Shown one piece after another: positions 15,607 to 22,980 of a stretch of DNA of 55,058 nt. The stretch covers positions 1-55,058 of the forward strand of contig JAUHYZ010000014.1 in NCBI GenBank assembly GCA_030426245.1, read 5' to 3'. The notes under the pieces are model-generated. The model saw nothing but the letters and a program-made list of their open reading frames with translations. It was not told the DNA's origin and made no database searches. The position numbers were made by a program, and so were the translations under genes. The DNA comes from Alphaproteobacteria bacterium (GTDB lineage: Bacteria > Pseudomonadota > Alphaproteobacteria > Sphingomonadales > Sphingomonadaceae). How positions within the stretch are numbered: the stretch's first letter is position 1; every line of letters starts with the position of its first letter.

Positions 15607-16356
15607 CTATTTCGCCTTGGTCAGCTTCCCGTGCTTTTTCTCAAATTCCTCGATTGCCTCGATCATTGATAGTGGTGAGAACGCGGCTAAGCGAATGGGA
15701 AATACATGATCGAGAAGAGGGTAAAAATGCCCTTCTTGCGTGCGAAAGCTAAACGGCTCCTTTTGCCGTTTGCCAAAAACGTCATCGTATTCAATTCGGC
15801 CGACGACGGTTAGATGCCCTTCTTTGCCAAGAAGCTCGTCGTCGCATTTGAAGCTCAAAGGTATATGCATCGGCGTATTGCGATGACACGGCACTTGGTT
15901 CTTGCTGGTGTGATCTACGAGGTTCCGATCTCCGCTCTCGGTTGCCCATGCTGCCCTCATGACGATCGACCTGAGCACAGCGGGCGTTTGTCCGGCATTC
16001 TCTGCTTCGATCATGATTTGTAGGCGTTCGTCATCCCAATCGCTTTCCGACACCGTGACCGATTTGACAGAAAGGTATGCCCGCAATTGACGGTGGCTAT
16101 TTTCCTCCGCAATGCGATTTGCCTCCTTCATCGTCTCAGTTGCTGCGCTAGTATCTTCAACCGCTTTGCGAGTGAGTCGAACCTGTCGCCAAATCAGAAA
16201 AGTGCCAATGCTTGTGATGGCGAATGTTGCAACGGCTGCGACAAACATCCACATGGCCCAGAAGGCCATGTCTTCTTGGGCTTCAAGGCCGCGCAATTGA
16301 TATTGGTCTGACTGCTCGACCCTTGCTGATTTGATGGGATTGCTACTCGTGCTCAT
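15607..16356 (-). CDS. Membrane-anchored coiled-coil hypothetical protein
   Basis: A 249-residue protein read against its neighbours. A hydrophobic segment (about 31-55) is followed by a basic junction (WRQVRLTRKAVE) and a short coiled coil (60-90). A soluble, probably beta-rich domain makes up the rest. The 'QVRLTRKAVE...QLRAYLSV' arrangement is widespread in hypothetical proteins of proteobacterial islands and prophages, but I know of no function. It has no enzyme motif. It ends 75 bp from the stop of the convergent nuclease-like gene. A role as an anchored accessory factor or a modulator of a neighbour is only a guess. Confidence 0.6.
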   Translation of the reverse strand: MSTSSNPIKSARVEQSDQYQLRGLEAQEDMAFWAMWMFVAAVATFAITSIGTFLIWRQVRLTRKAVEDTSAATETMKEANRIAEENSHRQLRAYLSVKSVTVSESDWDDERLQIMIEAENAGQTPAVLRSIVMRAAWATESGDRNLVDHTSKNQVPCHRNTPMHIPLSFKCDDELLGKEGHLTVVGRIEYDDVFGKRQKEPFSFRTQEGHFYPLLDHVFPIRLAAFSPLSMIEAIEEFEKKHGKLTKAK

Positions 16357-16536
16357 GAGGTTTCCTCTGATGGCATCTCATTCGCTTGGCAGCCTGTGTG
16401 ACCAGGATCAAGAAATCGAAAAACGGGGAACCTTGAACCGCGATGTGTCCCGCTCCCGGAGCCTATGCATGTGCAGGCAGCGGGGCACCGTCTTGATTGT
16501 ACTACTCCGTTTGCACGGATGTCCTTGCGGCAGAAC

Positions 16537-16573
16537 TGTGGCACTTGAGACTCATTGTGGCACTTGAGACTCA
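16537..16573. repeat. Two-copy 18-bp tandem repeat
   Basis: The unit TGTGGCACTTGAGACTCA occurs twice (16537-16554 and 16556-16573), identical and one base apart. It lies in the 322-bp gene-free stretch (16357-16678) between the membrane protein and the TIGR04255-like gene, 105 bp before the latter. It may be a double operator for the three-gene unit, or the leftover end of an insertion sequence that carries repeated transposase sites. No transposase remnant is seen nearby. Confidence 0.7.
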
Positions 16574-16678
16574 GTTGACAGAGCCTGCGTCCCAGATTCA
16601 CAAGTCAATTTGCGTCGCGATGCAATCATCGCGCCGAATTACCTTTCGTCGACCTGAACTTACGGACCGGAGCTCAAA

Positions 16679-17500
16679 TTGAAGCCAATTAGGCCCAAGT
16701 TCAAAAATCCGCCGCTAATTGAGCGTGCAATTTCCGTTGCGTTTGAACCGCTCGAAGCTTTCACTCTCGGGGACTTTGGACTGTTTTGGTTGAATATCCA
16801 GAACGAATTTCCTGTTTCCGAGACCAAGCCACTTGTCAGACAAGAGATTGAAGACGTTACAGGTTTTTCTACTTCTCAGAATCGTATCGAGATTGTGCCA
16901 GTCGAGACGTTGCCGCGAGCCTTCTTTCGCAATCCTGAGCTTGGAGAGCTTGTTCAAGTTCAACAGGATAGGTTCAGCTACAATTGGATAAAGACGGACG
17001 ATGACGATCATTATCCACATTCAGAGCAGGTCTTCCAAAAGTTTCATTCCCTCTTGGACTCTTTCGAGGCATTTTTGGCCGATCGGCAAATTGGCGCGAT
17101 TGTCCCGCTCCAATGTGAATTGACAAACGTGAATGTAATCCCGCTTGCGGAGGTTGGCGATGCGTTCACGGACATGGCAACGATGGTAAGGCTGGCCGAG
17201 CTTTCAGATGAATACGATTGTGTTGAGCTCGAGAGCCAAATGTCGGGCTCGAAGTTCTTCATCCGCGATGAGGTAGGTTCGTTAATCGGCAGGGTGCATT
17301 GTCTGGCTCAGCCAACACAGAAAGTTGGAACTGAGGAGCTAGCGTTCCGTATCGATATTAGTGCACGCGGTGCACCATTGAGCGCAGATCGCTCCGGTAT
17401 TGAGGCTTTCTTAGAGGCCGCTGGGAGCGCGGTAAACGCAGCATTTCTTGCAAACGTCACTCAAACCGCCCGCCAGTTTTGGGGAGAGGAAGATGGCTAG
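16679..17500 (+). CDS. TIGR04255-like family protein
   Basis: A 273-residue soluble protein that resembles the sparsely distributed TIGR04255 family. The N-terminal NPPLIERAISVAFEP, the LVQVQQDRFSYNWIK segment (about 96-110) and the following YPHSEQVFQKF are typical of it. The biochemical role of the family is not known to me; members turn up in mobile and defence-rich DNA. The start is TTG, with GGAG about 7 bases upstream. The coding sequence is AT-richer than the flanking chromosome. It overlaps the next gene by 8 bp, so the two are likely translated together. I infer it is the sensor or scaffold of a three-gene unit. Confidence 0.65.
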   Translation: MKPIRPKFKNPPLIERAISVAFEPLEAFTLGDFGLFWLNIQNEFPVSETKPLVRQEIEDVTGFSTSQNRIEIVPVETLPRAFFRNPELGELVQVQQDRFSYNWIKTDDDDHYPHSEQVFQKFHSLLDSFEAFLADRQIGAIVPLQCELTNVNVIPLAEVGDAFTDMATMVRLAELSDEYDCVELESQMSGSKFFIRDEVGSLIGRVHCLAQPTQKVGTEELAFRIDISARGAPLSADRSGIEAFLEAAGSAVNAAFLANVTQTARQFWGEEDG

Positions 17501-17933
17501 CTTGCCACGAGCATTCGATGACTTACAAACACCTTATAGGTTGCGAGGGACAGTTCCCAATAGAGGAGCGCTGCAGGCGGACGCATTGCTGCGGGATTTG
17601 GATGACACAAGAGGCTTCGTTCGAATTGTCGAACCTGGACCAAATATAGGTCTTTCACCCGAGCGAGCTGCATTCAATGAACACTATGCTCAATGGCTAG
17701 AGGACAGCCTCTTCGACTCATTGCCTCAGCGCATGACTCGGCATGACTCCTACAAAGCGATTGTGGAGCTGGGCGACCGAGCCGTCCCGTTGATCGCGAC
17801 AGAACTCCGAAAGAAACCAAGTTTCATATTTTTGGCACTGGAGGACATCACGCAAGCTGATCCAGTCCCAGATAAGTTTCGCGGGGACCTACAAGCAACC
17901 GTAGCGGCGTGGCTCTCGTGGCTTCGGAAATAG
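17493..17933 (+). CDS. Small HEAT-like protein of a three-gene unit
   Basis: A 146-residue protein. The C-terminal half follows a recurring pattern that I have met in island-borne hypothetical proteins: SYKAIVELGDRAVPLIATEL, a short helix with FLALEDIT, then ADPVPDKFRGDL and a final Trp-rich helix. It looks like two or three HEAT-type helices, so a protein-binding role is plausible. There are no catalytic motifs. The ATG 17493 follows GGGAGAGGAAG closely; a longer in-frame start at 17448 would lie deep in the upstream gene. It overlaps the TIGR04255-like gene by 8 bp, and the next gene starts 8 bp after its stop, so the three are an operon. Confidence 0.7.
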   Translation: MASLPRAFDDLQTPYRLRGTVPNRGALQADALLRDLDDTRGFVRIVEPGPNIGLSPERAAFNEHYAQWLEDSLFDSLPQRMTRHDSYKAIVELGDRAVPLIATELRKKPSFIFLALEDITQADPVPDKFRGDLQATVAAWLSWLRK

Positions 17934-17941
17934 CAATTCGA

Positions 17942-18373
17942 ATGGCAGTGGTCGCCAAGTTTCCCGCACTCAAACAAAGCCCATTCGAGCTAACAAGCCC
18001 TGAAACTAACGTATACAATTGCATCGCGTGGGCTGCCGGCGACGATCAAAATTTCTGGTGGCCTACAGCGCATTGGCCGAAAGGCGTATCCCGCAAGGTT
18101 ACACGAACCAGCTTCGTCAAAGCTTTCGCAAAGCTTGGCTATTGTGTCTGCAACTCATCGGAACCGGAAGACGGTTTCGAAAAAGTCGCTCTCTACGAAG
18201 ATTCGAATGGAGAGCCTACACATGCAGCTCGGTTACTCCCAAACGGCAAATGGACCAGTAAGCTTGGTCCGTTTGTAGACATCTCACATTCGCTAGAAGG
18301 CCTGATTGGTGTCGAGTATGGCAGCCCCGCAGTGTTTATGAAGCGACCTTCAGAAGCATTCAAAGCAGCCTAA
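17942..18373 (+). CDS. DUF7689-like protein, possible Cys/His enzyme
   Basis: A 143-residue protein with the conserved features of the DUF7689 group: YNCIAWAAG (Cys27) near the N-terminus, then WWPTAHWP, GYCVCNSSE, EKVALYED, GEPTHAARLL (His94), WTSKLG and a DISH segment. The invariant Cys in a helix start, followed later by a His and a polar residue, recalls papain-like or NlpC/P60-like folds. A hydrolase or toxin role is therefore inferred, not shown. A GTG at 17909 would add 11 residues and overlap the upstream gene; I prefer ATG 17942 because the family begins near this point. It is the last cargo gene, 77 bp from attR. Confidence 0.68.
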   Translation: MAVVAKFPALKQSPFELTSPETNVYNCIAWAAGDDQNFWWPTAHWPKGVSRKVTRTSFVKAFAKLGYCVCNSSEPEDGFEKVALYEDSNGEPTHAARLLPNGKWTSKLGPFVDISHSLEGLIGVEYGSPAVFMKRPSEAFKAA

Positions 18374-18395
18374 CAAGCGGCTCTTGCGCCACCAC

Positions 18396-18419
18396 TTTTC
18401 CGTATCTTTCACGTACTCC
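18396..18419 (+). promoter_or_regulatory. Candidate arm-type site near attR
   Basis: The stretch is similar to 3675-3698 near the other end of the island (16 of the first 21 bases identical, same orientation) and lies 31 bp inside the right repeat. The pair may be arm sites for the integrase. It is AT-rich and non-coding. Confidence 0.3.
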
Positions 18420-18450
18420 ACTTGGAGAGTCGCAGTAAATCTTTGATTTA

Positions 18451-18528
<78 letters not shown>

Positions 18529-18691
18529 TCCGGCGCCGCCGCGTAGCAACCTTGCCGTTCGCCGCCAAGGCAAATCGGCAGATGCCGGCAAACTTCGCCC
18601 GCGACCGCGTGTTGCGATAGGTTCGGTAGCACGCTAACCTCATCCGTGGAGAGCGGCGATACGACATGTCGCTCCGGCGGGAGAAGTGGGT

Positions 18692-19162
18692 GTGGAGCGG
18701 CTGAGCGAATGGCTGAGCAGCACGGCATTGAACGAAGCGGCGCTGAACCAGTCGGCATGGCTCGTACCTCTCATCCAGACCTTGCACATCCTGGCCATTA
18801 CCGTCGTGATCGGCTCCAGCCTGGTGATTGCACTGCGCCTTGCAGGCTACGCCGGAACGGATTGGACGCCGGCGCGCTGGAACCGCAGGCTTTCGCCCTG
18901 GATGTCCGGAGCATTGGCGACACTGCTGCTTTCGGGGCTGATCCTGATCGTGACCGAGCCGGAGCGCGCCCTGCTCAACCCGACATTTCAGGCGAAGATG
19001 GCGCTCGTGCTGCTGGCCGCCTTGCTCAGCTGGGTTCTGGCCAGGCGCCTGGCCGCCCTGGAGCGCAAGCCTCCGCTCACGACTGACCGGGCGCTGGCGA
19101 TCCTCCTCTTCGCGCTGTGGCTGACGATTATCGCAGCCGGGCGCTGGATCGGCTACACCTGA
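18692..19162 (+). CDS. DUF6644-like membrane protein, first copy
   Basis: A 156-residue inner-membrane protein with about four hydrophobic helices (near 20-45, 68-88, 100-120 and 130-152). It ends with the pattern AAGRWIGYT, which recurs almost exactly in the next gene. It looks like the DUF6644 group, with a His and Arg-Leu pattern after the first helix (QTLHIL...ALRLAGYAG); a heme or electron-transfer role is conceivable from the buried His but not shown. Start choice is open: GTG at 18686 or 18692, the latter better placed behind GGGAGAAG. The second copy starts 13 bp downstream, so they are co-transcribed and probably form a heteromer. Confidence 0.7.
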   Translation: MERLSEWLSSTALNEAALNQSAWLVPLIQTLHILAITVVIGSSLVIALRLAGYAGTDWTPARWNRRLSPWMSGALATLLLSGLILIVTEPERALLNPTFQAKMALVLLAALLSWVLARRLAALERKPPLTTDRALAILLFALWLTIIAAGRWIGYT

Positions 19163-19175
19163 GCGGGCGGGCGCA

Positions 19176-19673
19176 ATGAAAACAGACCTTTTAGGCTGGC
19201 TGGGGCAGACGCGCCTGAGCGCCGTGATCGCGGAAAGCCCCACGATCTTTCCCTGGCTGGAGGTCATCCATGTCATAGGCATCGGCGCAATGGTGGGAAC
19301 GATCATGATCGTCGACCTGCGCCTGGTGGGCCTTGCCGGGCGGGATTATGCCGTCAGCCGGCTCTCCCGCACTTTGCTGCCCATCACCTGGGCCGGTTTT
19401 CTGATCGCGCTTGCCAGCGGTGTGCTGATGTTCAGCTCTCAGCCGGAAATGTATTGGGGCAATTGGTATTTCCGGGCGAAGATGGTGCTGCTGCTGCTTG
19501 CCGGGATCAACATGGCGGTGTTCCACCTGCTGACGGCCCGCAGCATGGCAGGCTGGGATCTGCATGGAGCCATTCCTTCCGCCGCACGCGCGGCAGGGCT
19601 GGCATCCCTGACGATTTGGATCCTGGCAATAGCAGCCGGGCGCTGGATCGGCTTCACGATGACGCCGTTCTGA
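19176..19673 (+). CDS. DUF6644-like membrane protein, second copy
   Basis: A 165-residue paralogue of the preceding protein. Four hydrophobic helices, a His in the first (LEVIHVIGIG, about 28-37), the shared DLRLVGLAGRDY motif after it and an AAGRWIGFT end show the common origin. The pair probably assembles in the inner membrane. Function is not known to me. A DUF6152 gene follows on the opposite strand and a secreted protein is divergent from that, an assembly I have seen linked in sphingomonads, possibly in envelope or catabolic metabolism. The ATG is preceded by a GGGCGGGC run rather than a classic ribosome site. Confidence 0.7.
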   Translation: MKTDLLGWLGQTRLSAVIAESPTIFPWLEVIHVIGIGAMVGTIMIVDLRLVGLAGRDYAVSRLSRTLLPITWAGFLIALASGVLMFSSQPEMYWGNWYFRAKMVLLLLAGINMAVFHLLTARSMAGWDLHGAIPSAARAAGLASLTIWILAIAAGRWIGFTMTPF

Positions 19674-19704
19674 CCGCATAACCGGCGAGGCCGTGCCGCC
19701 TGCG

Positions 19705-20109
19705 TCAGTTGCTGCCGTCGCGCGTGGGCAATTGCTGCAGCTTGCTGCCGTCGGCCATAGTCACCGTGACATTGAACCCGCCCCGGCGCCCGTCCCGAAG
19801 CGGATAATAGGTCAGGTCGATCTTGTCGCCCGGCGCCAGCGAGCGCTTGCTCCAGCCATGGCGCGAAAGATGGTTGGGGCTCATCCCTTCGAAAGCCCAG
19901 GTCTTCCCGTCTGCCTTGACATAAAGGAACGTGTGGGGGTTGGTCCAAACCCATTTCGTGACCGTCGCGCCCTTCAGCGGCTTGGCCTCTCCCCATTTGA
20001 ACAGCGCCGTCGAATGATGCGCGGCCAGCGGTGCGGCCAGACTGATCGCAGCCGCGGCGCAAATCGCAGAACCGGCGAACATCGCGCGGCGCTGAAACGG
20101 AACGGACAT
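19705..20109 (-). CDS. DUF6152 family exported protein
   Basis: A 134-residue protein with an Arg-rich start and a hydrophobic stretch (about 8-30) ending in an AAPLAA-H site, a likely Sec or Tat-like signal. The mature part opens with HHSTALFKW and goes on with KWVWTNPHTFLYV, the DUF6152 hallmarks, and is mostly beta strand. The double His and further polar residues suggest metal or substrate binding, but no activity is known to me. It is divergent from the exported protein at 20264; the 154 bp between them must hold both promoters. It is convergent with the DUF6644-like pair. Confidence 0.75.
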   Translation of the reverse strand: MSVPFQRRAMFAGSAICAAAAISLAAPLAAHHSTALFKWGEAKPLKGATVTKWVWTNPHTFLYVKADGKTWAFEGMSPNHLSRHGWSKRSLAPGDKIDLTYYPLRDGRRGGFNVTVTMADGSKLQQLPTRDGSN

Positions 20110-20263
20110 CCGAAACTCTCCAACTTCCCTGGTCGCAGCCAGCCTAACAAATAGATTGCTAATTGCATTAATTTTCTAGCAGAACATGCCGAACCAGGCC
20201 GCTGCTTGGCTCCGCAGGAAGCGGCGCCACATGCCGGACGGCAACGAAACGGGAGAGAGATCG

Positions 20264-21064
20264 ATGAGAAGGCCTTACCCCCGCCTGGCCGCTGCCGCCG
20301 CCCTGGCGTTGCTTTGCACGGTGCCTGCTGCGAGCGAAGAGAGAGAAGCGGCCTCCGCCCAATCCTATAAAGACCTGGCAACACTGCCCGACTGGAGCGG
20401 TGTCTGGGCGCCCGACTGGTCGGTTTCATTCGGCCCCGGCGGCCGGCCGACGCCCACTTTGCTGCCCGAGGCGCAGGCAAGCTACGATGCCTATCACGCG
20501 GCCAAGGAAGACGGGCTGAACCAGCAGCTCGAAGACGCCAATTGCCTGCCTCCCGGTATGCCGAGAATCATGATGGTCCCCTATCCGATCGAGTTTCTCT
20601 ATTCGCCCGGGCGCATCACGATCATCACCGAAACCTACAGCCAGGTGAGGCGCATCTACACCGATGGCCGTCCGCTGCCGGAGGATCCGGATCCGTTCTT
20701 CAACGGCCATTCCATCGGCCATTGGGAAGACGACACGCTGATCGCGGAAACGATCGGGTTCAGCCCGCTTACCAAGATCGCCGACGGAGTGGACCACAGC
20801 GACCAGATGAGGATCCGCGAGCGCATATTCCTGGAGAATCCGGACCGGATTGTCGTGGAAATGACCATCACCGATCCGCAGGTACTGGCCGAACCTTTCG
20901 TGATCCGTCAGCCCTTCGACCGCAAGCACGATTGGGAAATGCGCGAATATGTTTGCCAAGAGAACAACCGCGATGCTTCCGATGCGCAGGGACGTGCCAC
21001 GTTGGATCTCGGGCTGGACGGCAGCGATCCGTTCGGCCCGTTCGAGGACGAAGCAGGCGAATAG
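20264..21064 (+). CDS. Secreted hypothetical protein
   Basis: A 266-residue protein with a clear signal peptide: basic MRRPYPR, a hydrophobic Ala/Leu core and a cleavage region near residues 22-25 (PAASEE). The mature protein is acidic and beta-rich, with a DWSGVWAP motif early, then GMPRIMMVPYPIEFLY, ITETYSQVRRIYTDGR and GHSIGHWEDDTLIAET. Such WSG.W / GHSIG.W patterns occur in exported proteins of sphingomonad and other degradative bacteria, often next to DUF6152 genes. No function is established to my knowledge. I chose ATG 20264 because GGGAGAGAG precedes it and the signal peptide starts there; the frame remains open to 20186. Confidence 0.7.
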   Translation: MRRPYPRLAAAAALALLCTVPAASEEREAASAQSYKDLATLPDWSGVWAPDWSVSFGPGGRPTPTLLPEAQASYDAYHAAKEDGLNQQLEDANCLPPGMPRIMMVPYPIEFLYSPGRITIITETYSQVRRIYTDGRPLPEDPDPFFNGHSIGHWEDDTLIAETIGFSPLTKIADGVDHSDQMRIRERIFLENPDRIVVEMTITDPQVLAEPFVIRQPFDRKHDWEMREYVCQENNRDASDAQGRATLDLGLDGSDPFGPFEDEAGE

Positions 21065-21109
21065 TCGCAAGCGCATTGACTAAGTTCTTGCTCTGTTCCA
21101 AGCAGGGGC

Positions 21110-21625
21110 ATGGGCGATTCTCAAGCAGCACTGGCCGAAACGGCCTCTCCGGAGGTGGACGATCCCAATGAACGCCAGGCCCAGGCGGTAGGGCGTGGGA
21201 TTTCGCGTCTTTTCGCCCGCAACGACATCTGGTGTCTCAGCGAAATGCCCCTGCGCAATGGCAGGCGCGCGGACCTGATGGGAATAGATCCGAAGGGACA
21301 GATCGTCATCGTCGAGATCAAGGTCAGCCGGGCGGACCTGCTGGGCGATTCCAAATGGACCGATTATCTGGAATTTTGCGACCGTTTCTTCTGGGGGCTT
21401 CCCCCGGAACTGGATCGCGCCTGCCTGGAGACGGCGGATTTCCTGCCCGAGCGATGCGGGATCATCGTGGCTGACGGCTATGACGCGGAAATTCTGCGGC
21501 CCGCCCCGCTCAGCCCGCTGGCTGCGGCCCGCCGCAAGGTCGAAGTGGAACGCCTGGCGCGCACGGCGCTGCGCCGGCAGCTCGTTGCGCAAGACCCGCA
21601 TTGTAGCGCCTGGGGTGCCAGATAG
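21110..21625 (+). CDS. mmcB: MmcB family DNA repair protein
   Basis: A 171-residue cytosolic protein with a PD-(D/E)XK nuclease-like core: RRADLMGI (Asp54) and IVIVEIKVSRADLL (E69, K71), followed by WTDYLEFCDRFFWG. In Caulobacter, MmcB acts in repair of alkylation and UV damage as part of the SOS network. The alphaproteobacterial pattern is well conserved here. The gene stands alone, 45 bp after the secreted protein and 63 bp before the desaturase-like gene. I looked for a clear SOS operator in the short upstream gap and did not find one. Confidence 0.9.
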   Translation: MGDSQAALAETASPEVDDPNERQAQAVGRGISRLFARNDIWCLSEMPLRNGRRADLMGIDPKGQIVIVEIKVSRADLLGDSKWTDYLEFCDRFFWGLPPELDRACLETADFLPERCGIIVADGYDAEILRPAPLSPLAAARRKVEVERLARTALRRQLVAQDPHCSAWGAR

Positions 21626-21688
21626 GCAGGCGCTACCTGCAGATGGCGCGCCATTCCCAACTGCCCTGCCCTGGGCTAGAGTCGATCA

Positions 21689-22408
21689 ATGAACAGCACC
21701 GCTGCCATCGCAATCTCCGCGATCGCCATGACTGTGATCGTCGCGCTGCGATACCTTGTCAGCAGCGGCGCCTTCGCATTGGCGACGGCCAGGATTCGCC
21801 CCGGCCAGTATAACAGGCTGGGGCCGCAGATCCGCCGTGAGATCGGCTGGTCGCTGGCCTCTGCGGCGATTTACGGCATTCCGGCAGGCATCGTTGCATG
21901 GGGCTGGCAGGAGCATGGCTGGACCGTGATCTACACCGGCTGGAGCGACTATCCCCTGTGGTATCTGCCGCTCTCTGTGTTCCTCTATCTGTTTGCCCAT
22001 GACAGCTGGTTTTACTGGACGCATCGGTGGATGCATCGGCCCGGCCCGTTCCGCGTTGCCCATGCGGTGCATCATGCCAGCCGCCCGCCCACCGCGTGGG
22101 CGGCCATGAGCTTCCACCCGATCGAGGCGGTGACCGGCGCAGTCGTGATTCCCACGCTGGTCTTTCTTATCCCCATTCATGTCGCCATGCTGGCGCTGGT
22201 GTTAGCGATCATGACATTAATGGGCGTTACCAATCATATGGGGTGGGAGATGTTCCCCCGCGCCATCACGCATTCCCGGTTGGGACAGTGGCTGATCACC
22301 GCCAGCCACCACCAACGCCATCACGAGCAATATCAATGCAATTACGGCCTCTATTTCCGCTTCTGGGACCATCTGTGCGGCACGGATCGAGGCCTCTCGC
22401 AGCCCTGA
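21689..22408 (+). CDS. Sterol desaturase / fatty acid hydroxylase family protein
   Basis: A 239-residue integral membrane di-iron enzyme. The three His boxes are intact: HDSWFYWTHRWMH (about 103-115), HAVHHA (126-131) and HHQRHHEQY near residues 207-215. The family inserts oxygen into or desaturates lipids, with iron bound by the His clusters on the cytosolic face. Four or so hydrophobic helices surround them. In Erythrobacter-like bacteria such proteins can act on carotenoids (2,2'-hydroxylase) or on membrane lipids; the substrate cannot be fixed from sequence. The downstream DUF2141 gene begins inside or right at its end, and DUF2141 proteins do occur in carotenoid-linked loci. Confidence 0.87.
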   Translation: MNSTAAIAISAIAMTVIVALRYLVSSGAFALATARIRPGQYNRLGPQIRREIGWSLASAAIYGIPAGIVAWGWQEHGWTVIYTGWSDYPLWYLPLSVFLYLFAHDSWFYWTHRWMHRPGPFRVAHAVHHASRPPTAWAAMSFHPIEAVTGAVVIPTLVFLIPIHVAMLALVLAIMTLMGVTNHMGWEMFPRAITHSRLGQWLITASHHQRHHEQYQCNYGLYFRFWDHLCGTDRGLSQP

Positions 22409-22932
22409 GCCTGGCGCTGCTGGGCCTGGGCGCTGGCCAGGCGGTACCGCTGGCTGCAACTGAAACCGCGGTGGATTCACCCGCCGGAGTGGCCGAGCCT
22501 GCGCCGCTGGCAATGCCTGCTCCGCGCGGCGAACGCATGGGCGCGGCCAGGCCCGCGACAACTGTCGTTTCGGCTACGGTTACCGATCTGAGGAATAATA
22601 ACGGCGTCGTTCGCGCCTGCCTGACGGACAACGCGAAGAAATTTCCGGAATGCTCCGATGAAGGCCACACATACCGGGTGGCAGCGAAGGCCGGCCCCAG
22701 CGTGACCTTCACCTTCAAGAATGTCGCACCCGGGCGATACGCCATCTCGCTGATCCATGACGAAAACGAAAACGATCGGATGGACCGCAAATTGCTGGTG
22801 ATGCCCAAGGAGGGCTTTGGCTTCTCGCGCGACGCGAAAGTCGTCATGGGGCCGCCAAGCTTCAAATCCGCCGCGTTCGATGTGGGCAGCGAGCCGGTTC
22901 GGCAAACGATCCGCATGCGTTACATGTTCTAG
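22375..22932 (+). CDS. DUF2141 domain exported protein
   Basis: A 185-residue protein. GTG 22375 gives an ideal signal peptide: MRHGSRPLAALSLALLG, then a hydrophobic run to an Ala-rich cleavage site near residue 25. An ATG at 22336 in the same frame would add 13 residues. The C-terminal domain (about 65-185) is DUF2141, a beta sandwich with VTFTFKNVAPGRYAISLIHD followed by ENENDRMD, an acidic loop. The role is unknown; these proteins are periplasmic. The start overlaps the desaturase gene by 34 bp, so the two should be co-expressed and could work on the same envelope lipid or pigment. Confidence 0.78.
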   Translation: MRHGSRPLAALSLALLGLGAGQAVPLAATETAVDSPAGVAEPAPLAMPAPRGERMGAARPATTVVSATVTDLRNNNGVVRACLTDNAKKFPECSDEGHTYRVAAKAGPSVTFTFKNVAPGRYAISLIHDENENDRMDRKLLVMPKEGFGFSRDAKVVMGPPSFKSAAFDVGSEPVRQTIRMRYMF

Positions 22933-22980
22933 GCACCAATTCCGCTGGCGCCGAAATAATTACCGAGTTAATCGAATAAA

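Noticed and set aside
22027..22374. Longer N-terminus for the DUF2141 protein
   Set aside because: The frame is open, but it lies within the sterol desaturase gene, and GTG 22375 gives a clean signal peptide.
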